Source: JTS-RE37 sp041744575 (lineage in GTDB: Bacteria > Bacteroidota > Bacteroidia > Flavobacteriales > Flavobacteriaceae). Taken from it: DNA of 64,000 nt. Below the pieces are notes generated by a model, which had not been told where the DNA came from, searched no databases, and worked only from the letters and a program-made list of their open reading frames with translations. The DNA is taken from NCBI GenBank assembly GCA_041744575.1, contig JBGTKP010000051.1:1-64000 (forward strand). Reading direction: 5' to 3'. How positions within the stretch are numbered: position 1 is the stretch's first letter; each line of letters starts with the position of its first letter. The translations under genes were made by a program, and so were the position numbers. This document shows, piece by piece, positions 8,161-17,833 of the stretch.

Positions 8161-9621
8161 ATGCGTATCCCCGTGACCAGAAAACAGGTCAAATTTATGC
8201 CGGACTCAAGCCGTGTGGTTGCCCGCTTTTTCGACAATGGCGAAAAAAGGACCAAAAACCTGATCACGAGGATCCTTACCCTTTCTGAAGAGGAAGTCAA
8301 TTGCGAACTTGAACACACGTTGCGGGAATTCACTGGCCGCCACAGAAACATTGCCCAGATCTTTGGCAAGCATTGTCAGAATTTTCAGGGCCTGATAAAG
8401 GAGATGGAGATTGATTATTCAAAACTTTCAGAGAAACGCAAGCTCCTGATTGGATCTTATTCCACAATGGAATATTCGATTGAATCTGCTGCATTTTTTA
8501 ACCCGTCCATCGTGGAAGATTTTGATCAGTCTTTTCTGAACAAAGGGGAAAAGCGGGTCATTCTCTCGTTTCGGGCAACAGGGGAGGGGCATTTATCCTC
8601 CATCGTCTTCCGTCGGGGAATATTGGATGACCAGAATAACTTCCACAGTGCCAAAGTTCGAAAACATATCGATATGGCCGTCATTGGTAAGAAAAAATCA
8701 TACAACAAAAAAAGGTTCATCCAAAAGATGGACGAAATGCGTATACCGGCTAAGTACTCCTCCCTGATCATGGAGCAACTCCCCAACAAATTCGAATACT
8801 ACCAGTTGAAGAGCGCGGTAAACGCCCTCAAGTCAGCCAATAAAATAAGTAATGAGCGAAAATTGGCTCTCGAGGAAATGACCTGGCTAGTGGACTCTTA
8901 TTATGACCTGGAATTTAAAATCGATTCTGATATATCCGAGCGGATCATTTTTCCGGTTTCAGAAGCGGAAAGTCAGGGTATTGAAGATGCCAGATTTGTT
9001 CGCTTCACGGAAGATGATGGTTCAATAAACTATTACGCCACCTATACAGCCTACAATGGTCACGCCATTTTACCCAAATTGTTGTCCACTGTGGACTTTT
9101 GCTCTTTCCGGATCATGCCGATGCATGGGAATGGTGCCCAAAACAAGAACTTTGCTCTCTTCCCTAATAAGATTAAAGGACAATATGCGATGCTGGCCAG
9201 GATAGACGGCGTGAATAACTACCTTATGTTTTCGGATCGGGTGACATTGTGGAATGATCCTATCCTGTTACAGGAACCCAGGTTTCCCTGGGAATTTACA
9301 CAGATAGGCAACTGCGGGCCGCCTCTGCTCACGTCTGAAGGCTGGTTGGTCATAACACATGGTGTTGGACCCATGAGGCGCTATTGCATTGGGGCATCAC
9401 TGTTTGACCTGGATGATCCCAGGAAGGAAATCGGACGGCTAAAGGAACCTTTATTGGTTCCGCTGGAGGAGGAAAGAGAAGGATACGTGCCTAATGTTGT
9501 CTATTCCTGTGGTGCCCTTATCCATGCTGGCAGTCTGATCCTTCCGTATGCAGTTTCGGATTATTCTTCCTCCTATGTGGTTGTTGATCTTGCGGAGTTA
9601 TTGTCTACCCTGAGAGGGTGA
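8161..9621 (+). CDS. GH130 family mannoside phosphorylase-like protein
   Basis: GH130 enzymes are five-bladed beta-propellers that phosphorolyse or hydrolyse beta-mannosides, releasing mannose 1-phosphate when phosphorylases. The 486-residue protein has a helical N-terminal section (about 1-220) and then propeller motifs typical of the family: EGHLSSIVFRRG, ARFVRFTEDDGSINYYATYTAYNG, FPNKIKGQYAMLARIDG. The long N-terminal part fits the subgroup of larger GH130 proteins. No signal peptide, so cytoplasmic. It converges with two GT4 genes 15 bases away, suggesting turnover or remodelling of a glycan or oligosaccharide made by them. Linkage specificity cannot be read from sequence. Confidence 0.85.
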   Translation: MRIPVTRKQVKFMPDSSRVVARFFDNGEKRTKNLITRILTLSEEEVNCELEHTLREFTGRHRNIAQIFGKHCQNFQGLIKEMEIDYSKLSEKRKLLIGSYSTMEYSIESAAFFNPSIVEDFDQSFLNKGEKRVILSFRATGEGHLSSIVFRRGILDDQNNFHSAKVRKHIDMAVIGKKKSYNKKRFIQKMDEMRIPAKYSSLIMEQLPNKFEYYQLKSAVNALKSANKISNERKLALEEMTWLVDSYYDLEFKIDSDISERIIFPVSEAESQGIEDARFVRFTEDDGSINYYATYTAYNGHAILPKLLSTVDFCSFRIMPMHGNGAQNKNFALFPNKIKGQYAMLARIDGVNNYLMFSDRVTLWNDPILLQEPRFPWEFTQIGNCGPPLLTSEGWLVITHGVGPMRRYCIGASLFDLDDPRKEIGRLKEPLLVPLEEEREGYVPNVVYSCGALIHAGSLILPYAVSDYSSSYVVVDLAELLSTLRG

Positions 9622-9636
9622 ATCATATCAGGATGT

Positions 9637-10659
9637 TTATTTCCGCTGTGCTTCATTGATAACCAATTCGTAGGCTTCCAGATAGCCATGAACCATGGTA
9701 TCTTTTGAATAGCGTTCCAGTGCATGTTTTCGACAGTCTATCGGTGCTATGGTCTCCAGGGAAGCTATGGCAGCAACTGCCCCAGGAATATCATTCACCA
9801 GGAACCCGGTCTTGCCGTCAATGAGCAGTTCCGCCATACTCCCGCGGTTATAGGCCACTACAGGAGTTCCACACATGAGCGCCTCGACCACACTTAATCC
9901 AAAAGGCTCTTCAAAAAATATGGGATGTAACAGAGCCGTCGCCTTTCCTAACAGCTCATTCCCTGCCTCTGGTCCGACATTACCCAAATATGTGACGTGG
10001 GCATTGTCAATATAAGGTTCAATCCGCGACCGGAAATAGTCCGCATCCTGGATCAATCCCGCCATCTTTAAGGGGTACCCTGCCAGGCTGGCAATCTCTA
10101 TAGCGGCATGAGCACCTTTATCAGGATGAATTCGTCCGTAATACAATAAATAATTTTCCTTTCTTTCCTGAAATTGAAACTTTGAAGGATCGATTCCGTG
10201 ATGGATGGTCCGGAGGTAGGTCAGATCAGGATGCCGGTCAGCATCGGATATTGAAATGTAATGTGTATGCCCCGCATACTTTTTGAAAACGGGAAGGATC
10301 TTTTCCGATGAAAATCCATGAATCGTGGTAATCATCGGGGTGCTAATAAGCCTGGAATAGGTGAGAGGTAAAAAATCGAAATGATTATGAACAATGTCAA
10401 ATTCATCCGCTTTTTCCATCAGATGTGATATATGTAAGCACTCCCAGACTTTCGCATCCATCTCAGGGTTTTCTCCGTAAGGCCCCGGGCAGACCGATTC
10501 GAGCCTGGCAGAAGTCAGAGAGTCTGCAGTAGCAAAGAGGGTAACATCGTGGCCGGAAGCGACCAGACCTTCCGTCAGCATGGAGGCAACCTGCTCCCAT
10601 GGACCATACTGCCTTGGTGGTGTTCGCCATGCAATTGGAGATAATATGGCTATTTTCAT
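9637..10659 (-). CDS. GT4 family glycosyltransferase
   Basis: A retaining GT-B glycosyltransferase of about 340 residues. The N-terminal Rossmann half begins MKIAILSPIAW; the C-terminal half has the nucleotide-sugar motif EPFGLSVVEALMCGTPVVAY (the E-x7-E signature) and GKTGFLV. The start used is the MKIAIL methionine; two extra residues upstream are possible. It is probably cotranscribed after the 800-residue GT4 fusion protein (61-base gap) and converges with GH130. Donor and acceptor are unknown, though the GH130 neighbour hints at mannose chemistry. Confidence 0.88.
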   Translation of the reverse strand: MKIAILSPIAWRTPPRQYGPWEQVASMLTEGLVASGHDVTLFATADSLTSARLESVCPGPYGENPEMDAKVWECLHISHLMEKADEFDIVHNHFDFLPLTYSRLISTPMITTIHGFSSEKILPVFKKYAGHTHYISISDADRHPDLTYLRTIHHGIDPSKFQFQERKENYLLYYGRIHPDKGAHAAIEIASLAGYPLKMAGLIQDADYFRSRIEPYIDNAHVTYLGNVGPEAGNELLGKATALLHPIFFEEPFGLSVVEALMCGTPVVAYNRGSMAELLIDGKTGFLVNDIPGAVAAIASLETIAPIDCRKHALERYSKDTMVHGYLEAYELVINEAQRK

Positions 10660-10720
10660 GGGCAATCAGGAATGTATCTTACCTTATGCAAATTGAGAAT
10701 TAAATATAACGGTCTATCTA

Positions 10721-13072
10721 TCAGGGCAATTTAGGAACCAGTTCCTCTGAAGAAACATTCGGCTGCTCAAATACCAGACGGGCCAGAAGATAACTCACTG
10801 TAGACTCGGCGCCCTGATTAAGATTGACATTCGTTTCTTCCAAACCGTCATAACATCCGCCGGTACATGGGTTGTAAATTATCTGATGCAGATGATTATC
10901 TCCTAAAAACCAATTAAATGCATCCTTCATTTGCGAGTTATAGCGCTCATTCGGAAATACATGGCGAAATTTGTCCAGAGCCAGTATTGTGTAAGCAACA
11001 TCAATGGGTTGTTCGCCTCCGCGTACAGGAATCAGATGGCGTTCCTCCTTTCTGAGCCATCTCCTGTTGGAAACCACTGAAATCGTTCGTTTATTGAAAA
11101 TGGTGGACAGCAGGAAATCAAATGAGTTCTTGGCAATATTCCTGAAACGATTTTCACCAGTGCTCAACCATGCACATAGCAAAGCCTCCGGCAAAACACT
11201 ATTGGCATAAGTGAGATAGCGCTCATACCAAAGCCAACCGGTTTCACTTTCCCTCTCAAACATAGCGGCCAGCCGGTTAGCGAAAGTCGAGATGAGCTGG
11301 AGATTTTCGCGTCTGTCATTATTCATATTCATGAAATATAGACCCTTAATTGCGAAAGCCATTGCTCTGGGAGAATGCATTTTTTCTAACCTTTCCATTG
11401 AATTTTCCACCAATTCACAGGCCTCTCCTGACATATTCTGAAAGGAGGCCGGTAATTTGGACGACATGGAGCACAGATACCCCAGGGCCCAAATCGCCCT
11501 GCCGTTTGAATCTTCCAGATTGGAGGTGTGATTTTCTGGTGAGAACTCACGCTCAATGGACACATAGTTCATAAAGTACCCTTCCTTCTGATAACAGAAG
11601 AGGATAAAATTAAAATAGATTTTAATTAGTGGGAGAACAGAAGGATCTGTTGTTGCCTCATAGTGCCTGCATAGGGCGATCAAGGCCCGGGCATTATCAT
11701 CCAAAGTATAACCTGACTCAGGATCCGGTCGACTTATAACTGAGAATTGAATAATACCGAAATCGGTGGTCATTCGACGTATATGATCCAATTTTAAGTC
11801 CGGCAGCTGGTAATTCAATACGATGCGTCTTTCTGTAATTTGACTAAAAAGCCGCCCATGAGCTATGGTAGCATTCTCCCAGGCAGAAGAGGCAGACTTT
11901 TGCAAGCCGTTAAGCCCCATATTCCTGCGATTTTGATCATTATTTAATAATGAAATTACAGCATCAGCCATCTTTTCAGGGCTTGTAAAATCGATAATGA
12001 TCCCGGCATCTGATCCGAGAGCTTCCAGGGCGTGGGGTATAGGCGTGGAGATAACCGGACAGCCACAGCTCATGGCGTATGAAAAAGTGCCGCTCACTGC
12101 CTGATTTGGATCTTTTGATGTAAACAGATAAATATCTGACAGTTGCAAATATTCAAGCAATTCTCCGAGTTTCAGAAATCTGTTAATAAATCTCACATGG
12201 TCAGAAAGTCCCAGGGCCTGTACCTTGTCAATTAAAAAATCCCTATACCGTTCCCCCTCGCTTTTTTGGAGTGATGGATGTGTTTTGCCAATGATCAAAA
12301 AAATAACGTCCGGATGAGACCTTATAATTCGCGGTAAAGCACTAAGGCTTGTTTCTATGCTCTTACCTGGCCCAAGAAGGCCAAAAGTGGCAAGCACTTT
12401 TTTTCCGCCCAGGCTGTATTTTTCCTTGAGCTGTTCCCCATCTCCATGTCGGATAAGATGGGTGCCATGGGCAATCACCGTGATTTTTTCAGGATCGATA
12501 TCATAGTAGGTGGTGAGCATGACTTTGGAGGTTTGTGTCATGACAATGATGGCGCTCGAGAAGTAGGCCAATTGCCAGACCTGATATCTAAGATCCTCGT
12601 TAGGCCCTGGCAAAACGGTATGAAGCGTGAGGATGACCGGTTTTCGGATCATCTTTAATAAATCTATAAAGGCCCCTTCGTTGTTTCTAAACAATCCAAA
12701 CTCGTGTTGGATCATGATCATGGCAATCCCTGGGTCATGATTGACCATATTGCCAAAAGCTTCAAATGCTTCAGGCAGTAGGGTATCCAGATTATAGGAA
12801 GTTTCTGAGGCCGGTTCACCCTCTCCGGCGTCAAGAGAACAGATTTTCAAATCAAAAGACTGCCCGAATTGAACGTTCATGTTATATACAAGGTCCTGAG
12901 AGTACGTAGCAATACCACATTCCCTCGGTGGATAGGAAGTGAGAAAAATTATTTCCGCCTTATTCCGCTCCGATCTTTGGGAAAGTTTTGTCCTGAGCTG
13001 ACTTTTAAACTCTTGTCTTGCTGATCTTGCCAGTATTTTGACCGTTTCCTTACGGTCCTTATCTATCTTCAT
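10721..13072 (-). CDS. GT4 glycosyltransferase fused to a C-terminal helical toroid-like domain
   Basis: About 783 residues. The first 40 are charged; residues 40-415 are a GT4 GT-B domain (FLTSYPPRECGIATYSQDL, then GLLGPGKSIE and the YAMSCGCPVISTPIPHALEAL nucleotide-binding half). The last 370 residues are all-helical with repeated hairpins (YTLDDNARALIALCRHYE, NGRAIWALGYLCS, AMAFAIKGLYF, TVSYLLARL), resembling six-hairpin (alpha/alpha)6 glycosidase-like folds. An in-frame start at 13129 adds 19 residues; the internal ATG at 13072 is preferred because it opens the charged helix. It is upstream of the smaller GT4. Whether the C-domain is catalytic, binding or structural is unknown. Confidence 0.82.
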   Translation of the reverse strand: MKIDKDRKETVKILARSARQEFKSQLRTKLSQRSERNKAEIIFLTSYPPRECGIATYSQDLVYNMNVQFGQSFDLKICSLDAGEGEPASETSYNLDTLLPEAFEAFGNMVNHDPGIAMIMIQHEFGLFRNNEGAFIDLLKMIRKPVILTLHTVLPGPNEDLRYQVWQLAYFSSAIIVMTQTSKVMLTTYYDIDPEKITVIAHGTHLIRHGDGEQLKEKYSLGGKKVLATFGLLGPGKSIETSLSALPRIIRSHPDVIFLIIGKTHPSLQKSEGERYRDFLIDKVQALGLSDHVRFINRFLKLGELLEYLQLSDIYLFTSKDPNQAVSGTFSYAMSCGCPVISTPIPHALEALGSDAGIIIDFTSPEKMADAVISLLNNDQNRRNMGLNGLQKSASSAWENATIAHGRLFSQITERRIVLNYQLPDLKLDHIRRMTTDFGIIQFSVISRPDPESGYTLDDNARALIALCRHYEATTDPSVLPLIKIYFNFILFCYQKEGYFMNYVSIEREFSPENHTSNLEDSNGRAIWALGYLCSMSSKLPASFQNMSGEACELVENSMERLEKMHSPRAMAFAIKGLYFMNMNNDRRENLQLISTFANRLAAMFERESETGWLWYERYLTYANSVLPEALLCAWLSTGENRFRNIAKNSFDFLLSTIFNKRTISVVSNRRWLRKEERHLIPVRGGEQPIDVAYTILALDKFRHVFPNERYNSQMKDAFNWFLGDNHLHQIIYNPCTGGCYDGLEETNVNLNQGAESTVSYLLARLVFEQPNVSSEELVPKLP

Positions 13073-13479
13073 TTCGAACCTGTAATTTTTTTTTGTTTTA
13101 ATTCTTTGCCCTCCTGAACAACGTCCCATGCACGCGTATCAGAAAAGTAGGTCTGTTTGAATTACCTATTTCCAAACAGAGGATAATGAATTAGGTTATA
13201 AATTGCAAAAATTCTTCTAATCAATAGCCTGTTATATACCTGGATCCTTATTCCAGGGAAGAATATAAAATCCCTGTATCCCAACTTTGGCAGTAGTAAA
13301 ACTAAACGCATTTTGAATTGAGTAATGGCTCAATTAATTTAATTCTTAGCAAAAAAGATGCATGTTATAAATGCAAAAATTAGATATAATTTAAAAGGAG
13401 GGAACAGGATTACAATCAGGTCATTCCTGAAACAAATCTGAAGTTTGCAAGGCCGGCTCGCGGAAAATTTCTTGTAAAA

Positions 13480-13509
13480 AAAAAGAGAACCACCCCTGAT
13501 TCTCTTTTT
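13480..13509. terminator. symmetric intrinsic terminator-like hairpin
   Basis: AAAAAGAGAA (13480-13489) pairs perfectly with TTCTCTTTTT (13500-13509) around a 10-base loop. With its A-run on one side and T-run on the other, it could stop transcription in both directions. No protein gene ends at it, which raises the possibility of a short untranslated transcript from the left. Confidence 0.6.
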
Positions 13510-13720
13510 ATATGTAAGCATATGTTAACTAACAAATATACTCAACCTACTCAAGGATAAAGATAATACAAAAATTGCGCCAAATGAACTCAATAAGTTT
13601 AGGAAATGACTCTATAAGAATTTACCTTTAATTTTAATAAGAATACTTGTTAAAATTAAATCATGTTATGTCACCACTTGAATTCCGTTTAGGGCTAATC
13701 TCATAAAATAAAAGAGATAT

Positions 13721-13755
13721 AGCGGCAAGTCTCACTTCTTTTGAGATTTCGCCGC
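13721..13755. other. GC-rich stem-loop
   Basis: AGCGGC...GTCTCA (13721-13734) pairs with TGAGAT...GCCGCT (13742-13755) around a 7-base loop, with one small bulge and one possible G-U pair. No T-run follows on either strand, so it is not a plain terminator. It could be part of a structured RNA or leader. Confidence 0.4.
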
Positions 13756-14057
13756 TTATGTTCACCAATTACACACCAGAGATGCGGCTATTTGATGTTC
13801 CTTGTAAGACAAAAGGTAGCCGCTGGAATTGCTCCGTAATATCAGTCCCTCCAGTAATTCATCGATGAACTACACAAGACCACCTTTATATGGAAAATGC
13901 CCAAGGTTTTAAATTGCTTGTTTTAACCATTAAAATCAGTACTTGATCGATAAACAGTAAAAGGGAATGCAAGACATCTTATAATTGGGCACTTCAACAA
14001 TATTAGAAGCAGGTATTTAGAATATTGTAGGAATTTTGTCTCATAAACCTATTTACT

Positions 14058-14228
14058 ATGAAGACATTATTACTTATAAGAGAAATATACAAAGACGGCT
14101 TTAGAAACTTAGGCCACCTGATCTTGCGAAGATATTTTAGGTTATTTGCCTGGTTTAGCTTTTTAATGTTTGCCGTGGTGCTCTACGCTTTCATTTTCAG
14201 AATATACACCGGATTCGCATTTGACTAA
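14058..14228 (+). CDS. DUF6747-like membrane microprotein
   Basis: A 56-codon gene, MKTLLLIREIYKDGFRNLGH at the start and a single hydrophobic segment later (FAWFSFLMFAVVLYAFIF) ending in a short outside tail TGFAFD. From memory this matches the small flavobacterial family DUF6747 (start MKTLLLvkEIY, end TGFaFD). The pattern is a cytoplasmic amphipathic helix followed by one transmembrane helix. It stands alone on the plus strand, convergent with the TonB-like barrel gene. Function is unknown. Confidence 0.75.
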   Translation: MKTLLLIREIYKDGFRNLGHLILRRYFRLFAWFSFLMFAVVLYAFIFRIYTGFAFD

Positions 14229-14296
14229 TCCTAAGTTATCTGATTGTTTCGTAAGAAAAGGTCTGCTTTGCACTTCCAGACAGGAGTTTGCAGGAT

Positions 14297-17086
14297 CTAA
14301 AACCGATAAGTGATACCCAGGAGCATACTTCTGGGCAATAAATCATACGAAACCATATAACTTCCACTGTCATTGATTGTATAATTGGCATAGTTACGGG
14401 TATTCCAAAGGTTGCGGCATCTGACCTGCAGTTGCAACTTCTGAGGTATCACATCCAATTGGGCATACAGGTCTGTGAATAGATAGTTCATATCTCCAGG
14501 GAGTTCGCCAAAGTAAAACAATTCATTTCGCATATTGATTTGACATGCGGGTGTCATTCGGAATTGCAAGTCGAGAAATGAGTTCATACTCATATTCACT
14601 CGATCTCCAAAACCGCTCACCTTTTGAAAGGTCCAATCGGATCCCACATGAAAATTAAAAAAGGCGGTAAAGGCGGATCGAAGTTCAATTCCATATTGTT
14701 GGGAGATCGAACTTATAGACCTTAGTCCGGACGTGTTGATCTTGTTTTGATAATTTTGTCCGTTGATATTCGCTTTGAGTTTGCAATTGGTGGAGAATGG
14801 TTCAAGGAAGGCATCCACTGTAATGTTAAAGGAATAGAAATTTTTATTCTTCAATATCAGGGGTGTGGTAAGTGTGTACTTCGGATGGATTATTTCATGG
14901 GTTCCTGAATATTTGTGTTCCCTGCCATAAATAAAGCTGAAATTTAAGAAAAGACCTTCGCTCCAGTTACCCAGGGAATAGTTTAGCAAGTAGAGGCTAC
15001 CATTAAATAGTTCAAAATCACCAAGCCCTCTAATCAATTTCTGACGACCTGTCAGAACATAAGCCGGTAAGATCTGATCAAAGGGAATAGGGGTGGCACT
15101 AAAGGTATAGGTAGCCAGAAATTTGTTTGATCTGTCGATCTCCCAACCCAATCCTAACTTCGGACTCACCGAAAATAGCTTCTGACGTTCGATCATCGAA
15201 TCATAGCTGGTTTCCGACAGATATTGATGCGCTTCAATATCAAAACGCAGAGAAACTTTCCCGAGGCCGTACCGGTGTTTATATCTCCCGTATATATCCT
15301 GTATCTTCTGATCAAAATTCCCACCTAGTAACAAATCGTCACCTTCCAGCACTTCAGCACCCCTTCCGTAAATAATGCGGTTTTTGAAATGATTCAGGCG
15401 CCATACATAGCCAACATCCAGGCGGGCTTCAGAATGCGTGCTTCTTTTTAGATAGGCAACTTCTACCCCCGTGAAATTTAGTTTGTTCCCGCTCAGTTGA
15501 GCCAGGGTATCCACCAGGCTTTCCTTGGGAAACAGGTCGTTCAGGAGGAAGGAATTGGAGAGGTAGTCGGATGGCTGATTATCCTGAATATGTCTTCCTG
15601 TGACCTGAACTACCCCGTGGTTTCCCATCTTTCGGGTCAGTGTCAGCCTGTGATCATGATATTGAGATCGACGCTCCACCTTTTCTGTCACATGGTCGGT
15701 ATTGAACGATCCATTGGAATGATTGATGAAATTTCCTTTATTCCAATGGCCCGTATATTCAGTTCTTGACAGGGTATCCGGATCAAAGACAGCATTCCAT
15801 TTAGCAGAAAGAGCCCGGGTGGATTTACGCAATCCATAGGCTTCATCATTTGAAAAAGCAGCCGGAGGGATATCATAATAGGTAGTACTCCCGCTAAATA
15901 AATCGGTTTCATCAGCGCTAAAAAACCATAAGCCCTTCATCTTCAGATGTGGTGCAGGACTATAAATGGTATTGAAGGATACAAGTTCTGCATTATTGAA
16001 ATGATACCGATCCCGGTCAATTGGAGGGGAATGACCTCCAATATCAATATGGTTTGCGGCATTTTCGCCGTCACCGATATATGTTGTACCTGAAAATACG
16101 TCCGGGTATAACAACTGATACATGTCTCCTGTAACATCTGCCCCAACATTATTTATATTTCCAAGCACGTAATAATGGACTTTTTTAAGATAGGAGATGA
16201 TATTGGCCTTGTCTTCGTAATAGCCCATGTTTCCATGACTGATGGAAAGGTTTCCAAAGAATGAACTTTTAATTTCGGCTTTAAGTTTGATGTTAAGGGC
16301 CACATTGTCCGTTTCTTCTACCTGTTTAAGAAGTGGATTTTCAGCGAAATGTTCGATTATTTCAATATTCTGAACTACGGATGCATGAAGATTTTTTGTC
16401 AATAATCTGTACCTGCTTTCAAAGAGATCGTCCCCTTCGACCATCACTTTTTCGATGCTCTTTCCTTGCACTTTGATAGTTCCGTCTCCGGTAACCTCAA
16501 TTCCCGGTAATTTTCGAAGGACATCCTCAATCACTTGTTCGGAACCATCAACAAATCGATCCGCATTGATACTAATAGTATCTTTTTTAACAAGTACCGG
16601 GACAGCAGTATTGACTACCACTTCCGACAGCTCAAAGGGAGATGGGTTCAAAGTAATATCCATAACGATAACGGCGCTATTGGATATTTTCGGCACGTGA
16701 ATTCGCATTTGCGCAGTTTTGTAAGCGAGGGCAGAGGCATTCAGCAGGTAGGCTCCCGGATCTGAAATTGACAGACCATACCTTCCAAGTCGATCGGTAT
16801 AGGCATAGGAAATTATGTGCTGATCATTTATCGAATGCACATATATATTGGCATTCACAATGGCCGTCCCGGTAGAATCACGTATGGTCCCCTCGATGAT
16901 CTGTTGTGCCCTTGCAGGATTTCCTGTAAAAAGGAGAAAAGATACCATGACGGCCTGCCAACACAGTTGCTTTAAAAGATGTTCACTGCGATACACGATA
17001 AGCGGACATTTAATTTCCTTCAACTCCCAAACTGCTTCAGTCAAAGTATTCCATGGACTTATGGGCGGTAATACTGATAGAAGCAT
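14297..17086 (-). CDS. TonB-receptor-like outer membrane barrel with CarboxypepD-like domain
   Basis: Up to 929 residues. After a signal peptide ending ...NPARAQ comes a CarboxypepD_reg-like beta-sandwich (IIEGTIRDSTGTAIVNANIYV), then a plug-like domain (VIEDVLRKLPGIEV, TIKVQGKSIEKVMVEGDDLF), then a long outer-membrane beta-barrel ending in the aromatic ITYRF typical of barrel insertion signals. It resembles the carboxypeptidase-regulatory/TonB-like barrels often found next to GLPGLI genes. The ATG at 17086 overlaps the GLPGLI gene by 50 bases and is kept as the only ATG before the signal; a GTG at 16996 would give a more ordinary signal peptide. Last gene of a four-gene minus-strand unit; substrate unknown. 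Confidence 0.85.
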   Translation of the reverse strand: MLLSVLPPISPWNTLTEAVWELKEIKCPLIVYRSEHLLKQLCWQAVMVSFLLFTGNPARAQQIIEGTIRDSTGTAIVNANIYVHSINDQHIISYAYTDRLGRYGLSISDPGAYLLNASALAYKTAQMRIHVPKISNSAVIVMDITLNPSPFELSEVVVNTAVPVLVKKDTISINADRFVDGSEQVIEDVLRKLPGIEVTGDGTIKVQGKSIEKVMVEGDDLFESRYRLLTKNLHASVVQNIEIIEHFAENPLLKQVEETDNVALNIKLKAEIKSSFFGNLSISHGNMGYYEDKANIISYLKKVHYYVLGNINNVGADVTGDMYQLLYPDVFSGTTYIGDGENAANHIDIGGHSPPIDRDRYHFNNAELVSFNTIYSPAPHLKMKGLWFFSADETDLFSGSTTYYDIPPAAFSNDEAYGLRKSTRALSAKWNAVFDPDTLSRTEYTGHWNKGNFINHSNGSFNTDHVTEKVERRSQYHDHRLTLTRKMGNHGVVQVTGRHIQDNQPSDYLSNSFLLNDLFPKESLVDTLAQLSGNKLNFTGVEVAYLKRSTHSEARLDVGYVWRLNHFKNRIIYGRGAEVLEGDDLLLGGNFDQKIQDIYGRYKHRYGLGKVSLRFDIEAHQYLSETSYDSMIERQKLFSVSPKLGLGWEIDRSNKFLATYTFSATPIPFDQILPAYVLTGRQKLIRGLGDFELFNGSLYLLNYSLGNWSEGLFLNFSFIYGREHKYSGTHEIIHPKYTLTTPLILKNKNFYSFNITVDAFLEPFSTNCKLKANINGQNYQNKINTSGLRSISSISQQYGIELRSAFTAFFNFHVGSDWTFQKVSGFGDRVNMSMNSFLDLQFRMTPACQINMRNELFYFGELPGDMNYLFTDLYAQLDVIPQKLQLQVRCRNLWNTRNYANYTINDSGSYMVSYDLLPRSMLLGITYRF

Positions 17087-17768
17087 CCCGGGGTAATTTT
17101 GACATTATTACACGGGTTATGTCACTTGCGAGCGTGCGCTGATAATCCGTAAATTCTGATAGTGATACAGGAGTGGTGCCGGTAAAATCCGGCTTGTAAA
17201 CCGTATCCAGCTTAGTGATTGATTTAACAAGGAACCTGATCTCCCCGGTGGCATCGGCCGCTTCAAGAATCAAACCTGGCAGTCCCTGCAATTTCCATGG
17301 CCCGGAATTAACAGGGAGTTCACGGGTAAACCACACCTTATATTCCCTCCCGCGAAATACAGTGCTGGCACCCTGACAATGGTAGGGACCAATATTCCTG
17401 GTCTCCGCTGAAATTTTCCAGGGTATTACCGGAATTTTTTCACGGAGGCAGATATATTTTTTTCTGAGAAACGGGCTTCGGCTGTACATGCTGTCCTTCA
17501 ACTTATCCGTGTATGTGAAATTTCCAATAGGGTCATTGACTCCCAGATTTATATATAGTTCCTCCTCAGAGGATGTTCTGATGTTTGCTATCGGAGATCC
17601 CCAAAGAAAAAGAGAGGTTTCAGAACTCACCAGTAGCTCGGACAGATACTGTTCAGTGGCCGCCATTGACAGGAAGAAATCATAGGTAACCTTAAATTGT
17701 GCTCGTTGCGCATAAACAAGGTTTGAGGCGTATAAAAGAATCAGGAATAAAGGGTTACAAGTTCGCAT
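17037..17768 (-). CDS. GLPGLI family protein
   Basis: A secreted, periplasmic beta-rich protein of about 243 residues. The signature is seen as WKLQGLPGLILEAAD. The ATG at 17768 gives a signal peptide (MRTCNPLFLILLYASNLVYA); the longer frame to 17828 would prefix 20 hydrophilic residues and is rejected. GLPGLI proteins are specific to Bacteroidota and often sit beside a TonB-like barrel, as here; their role is not established. A conserved IPWKIS...NIGPYHCQGA region lies in the middle. It follows the two small secreted proteins after a hairpin. Confidence 0.9.
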   Translation of the reverse strand: MRTCNPLFLILLYASNLVYAQRAQFKVTYDFFLSMAATEQYLSELLVSSETSLFLWGSPIANIRTSSEEELYINLGVNDPIGNFTYTDKLKDSMYSRSPFLRKKYICLREKIPVIPWKISAETRNIGPYHCQGASTVFRGREYKVWFTRELPVNSGPWKLQGLPGLILEAADATGEIRFLVKSITKLDTVYKPDFTGTTPVSLSEFTDYQRTLASDITRVIMSKLPRDASISITAHKSMEYFD

Positions 17769-17781
17769 AGTTTCAATGTTT

Positions 17782-17818
17782 AAAGTGGCAAAATTCCAGC
17801 TCAAGATTTTGCCACTTT
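17782..17818. terminator. 13-bp stem-loop between small secreted gene and GLPGLI gene
   Basis: AAAGTGGCAAAAT (17782-17794) pairs perfectly with ATTTTGCCACTTT (17806-17818), loop 11 bases. On the plus strand T-runs follow; on the minus strand (the coding strand) the stem directly follows the stop at 17834. It probably attenuates the transcript so that the two small proteins are made in excess over GLPGLI and the barrel. The attenuation role is inferred. Confidence 0.7.
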
Positions 17819-17833
17819 TTTTAAGCATTCACC

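Larger units (their letters stand above)
13130..14057. other. about 0.9 kb non-coding region with several stem-loops
   Basis: No protein-coding gene was recognised in this stretch. It contains an AT-rich part with a symmetric terminator-like hairpin (13480-13509), a GC-rich stem-loop (13721-13755) and a long-loop inverted repeat GCGGCTA (13784-13790) with TAGCCGC (13817-13823). Promoters for the divergent GT4 gene and for the microprotein at 14058 must lie at its ends. Structured RNA is possible but unproven. Confidence 0.45.

Noticed and set aside
13339..13521. 60-codon minus-strand frame over the hairpin
   Set aside because: Its sequence is dominated by the hairpin arms and AT-rich DNA; no signal peptide or family pattern.
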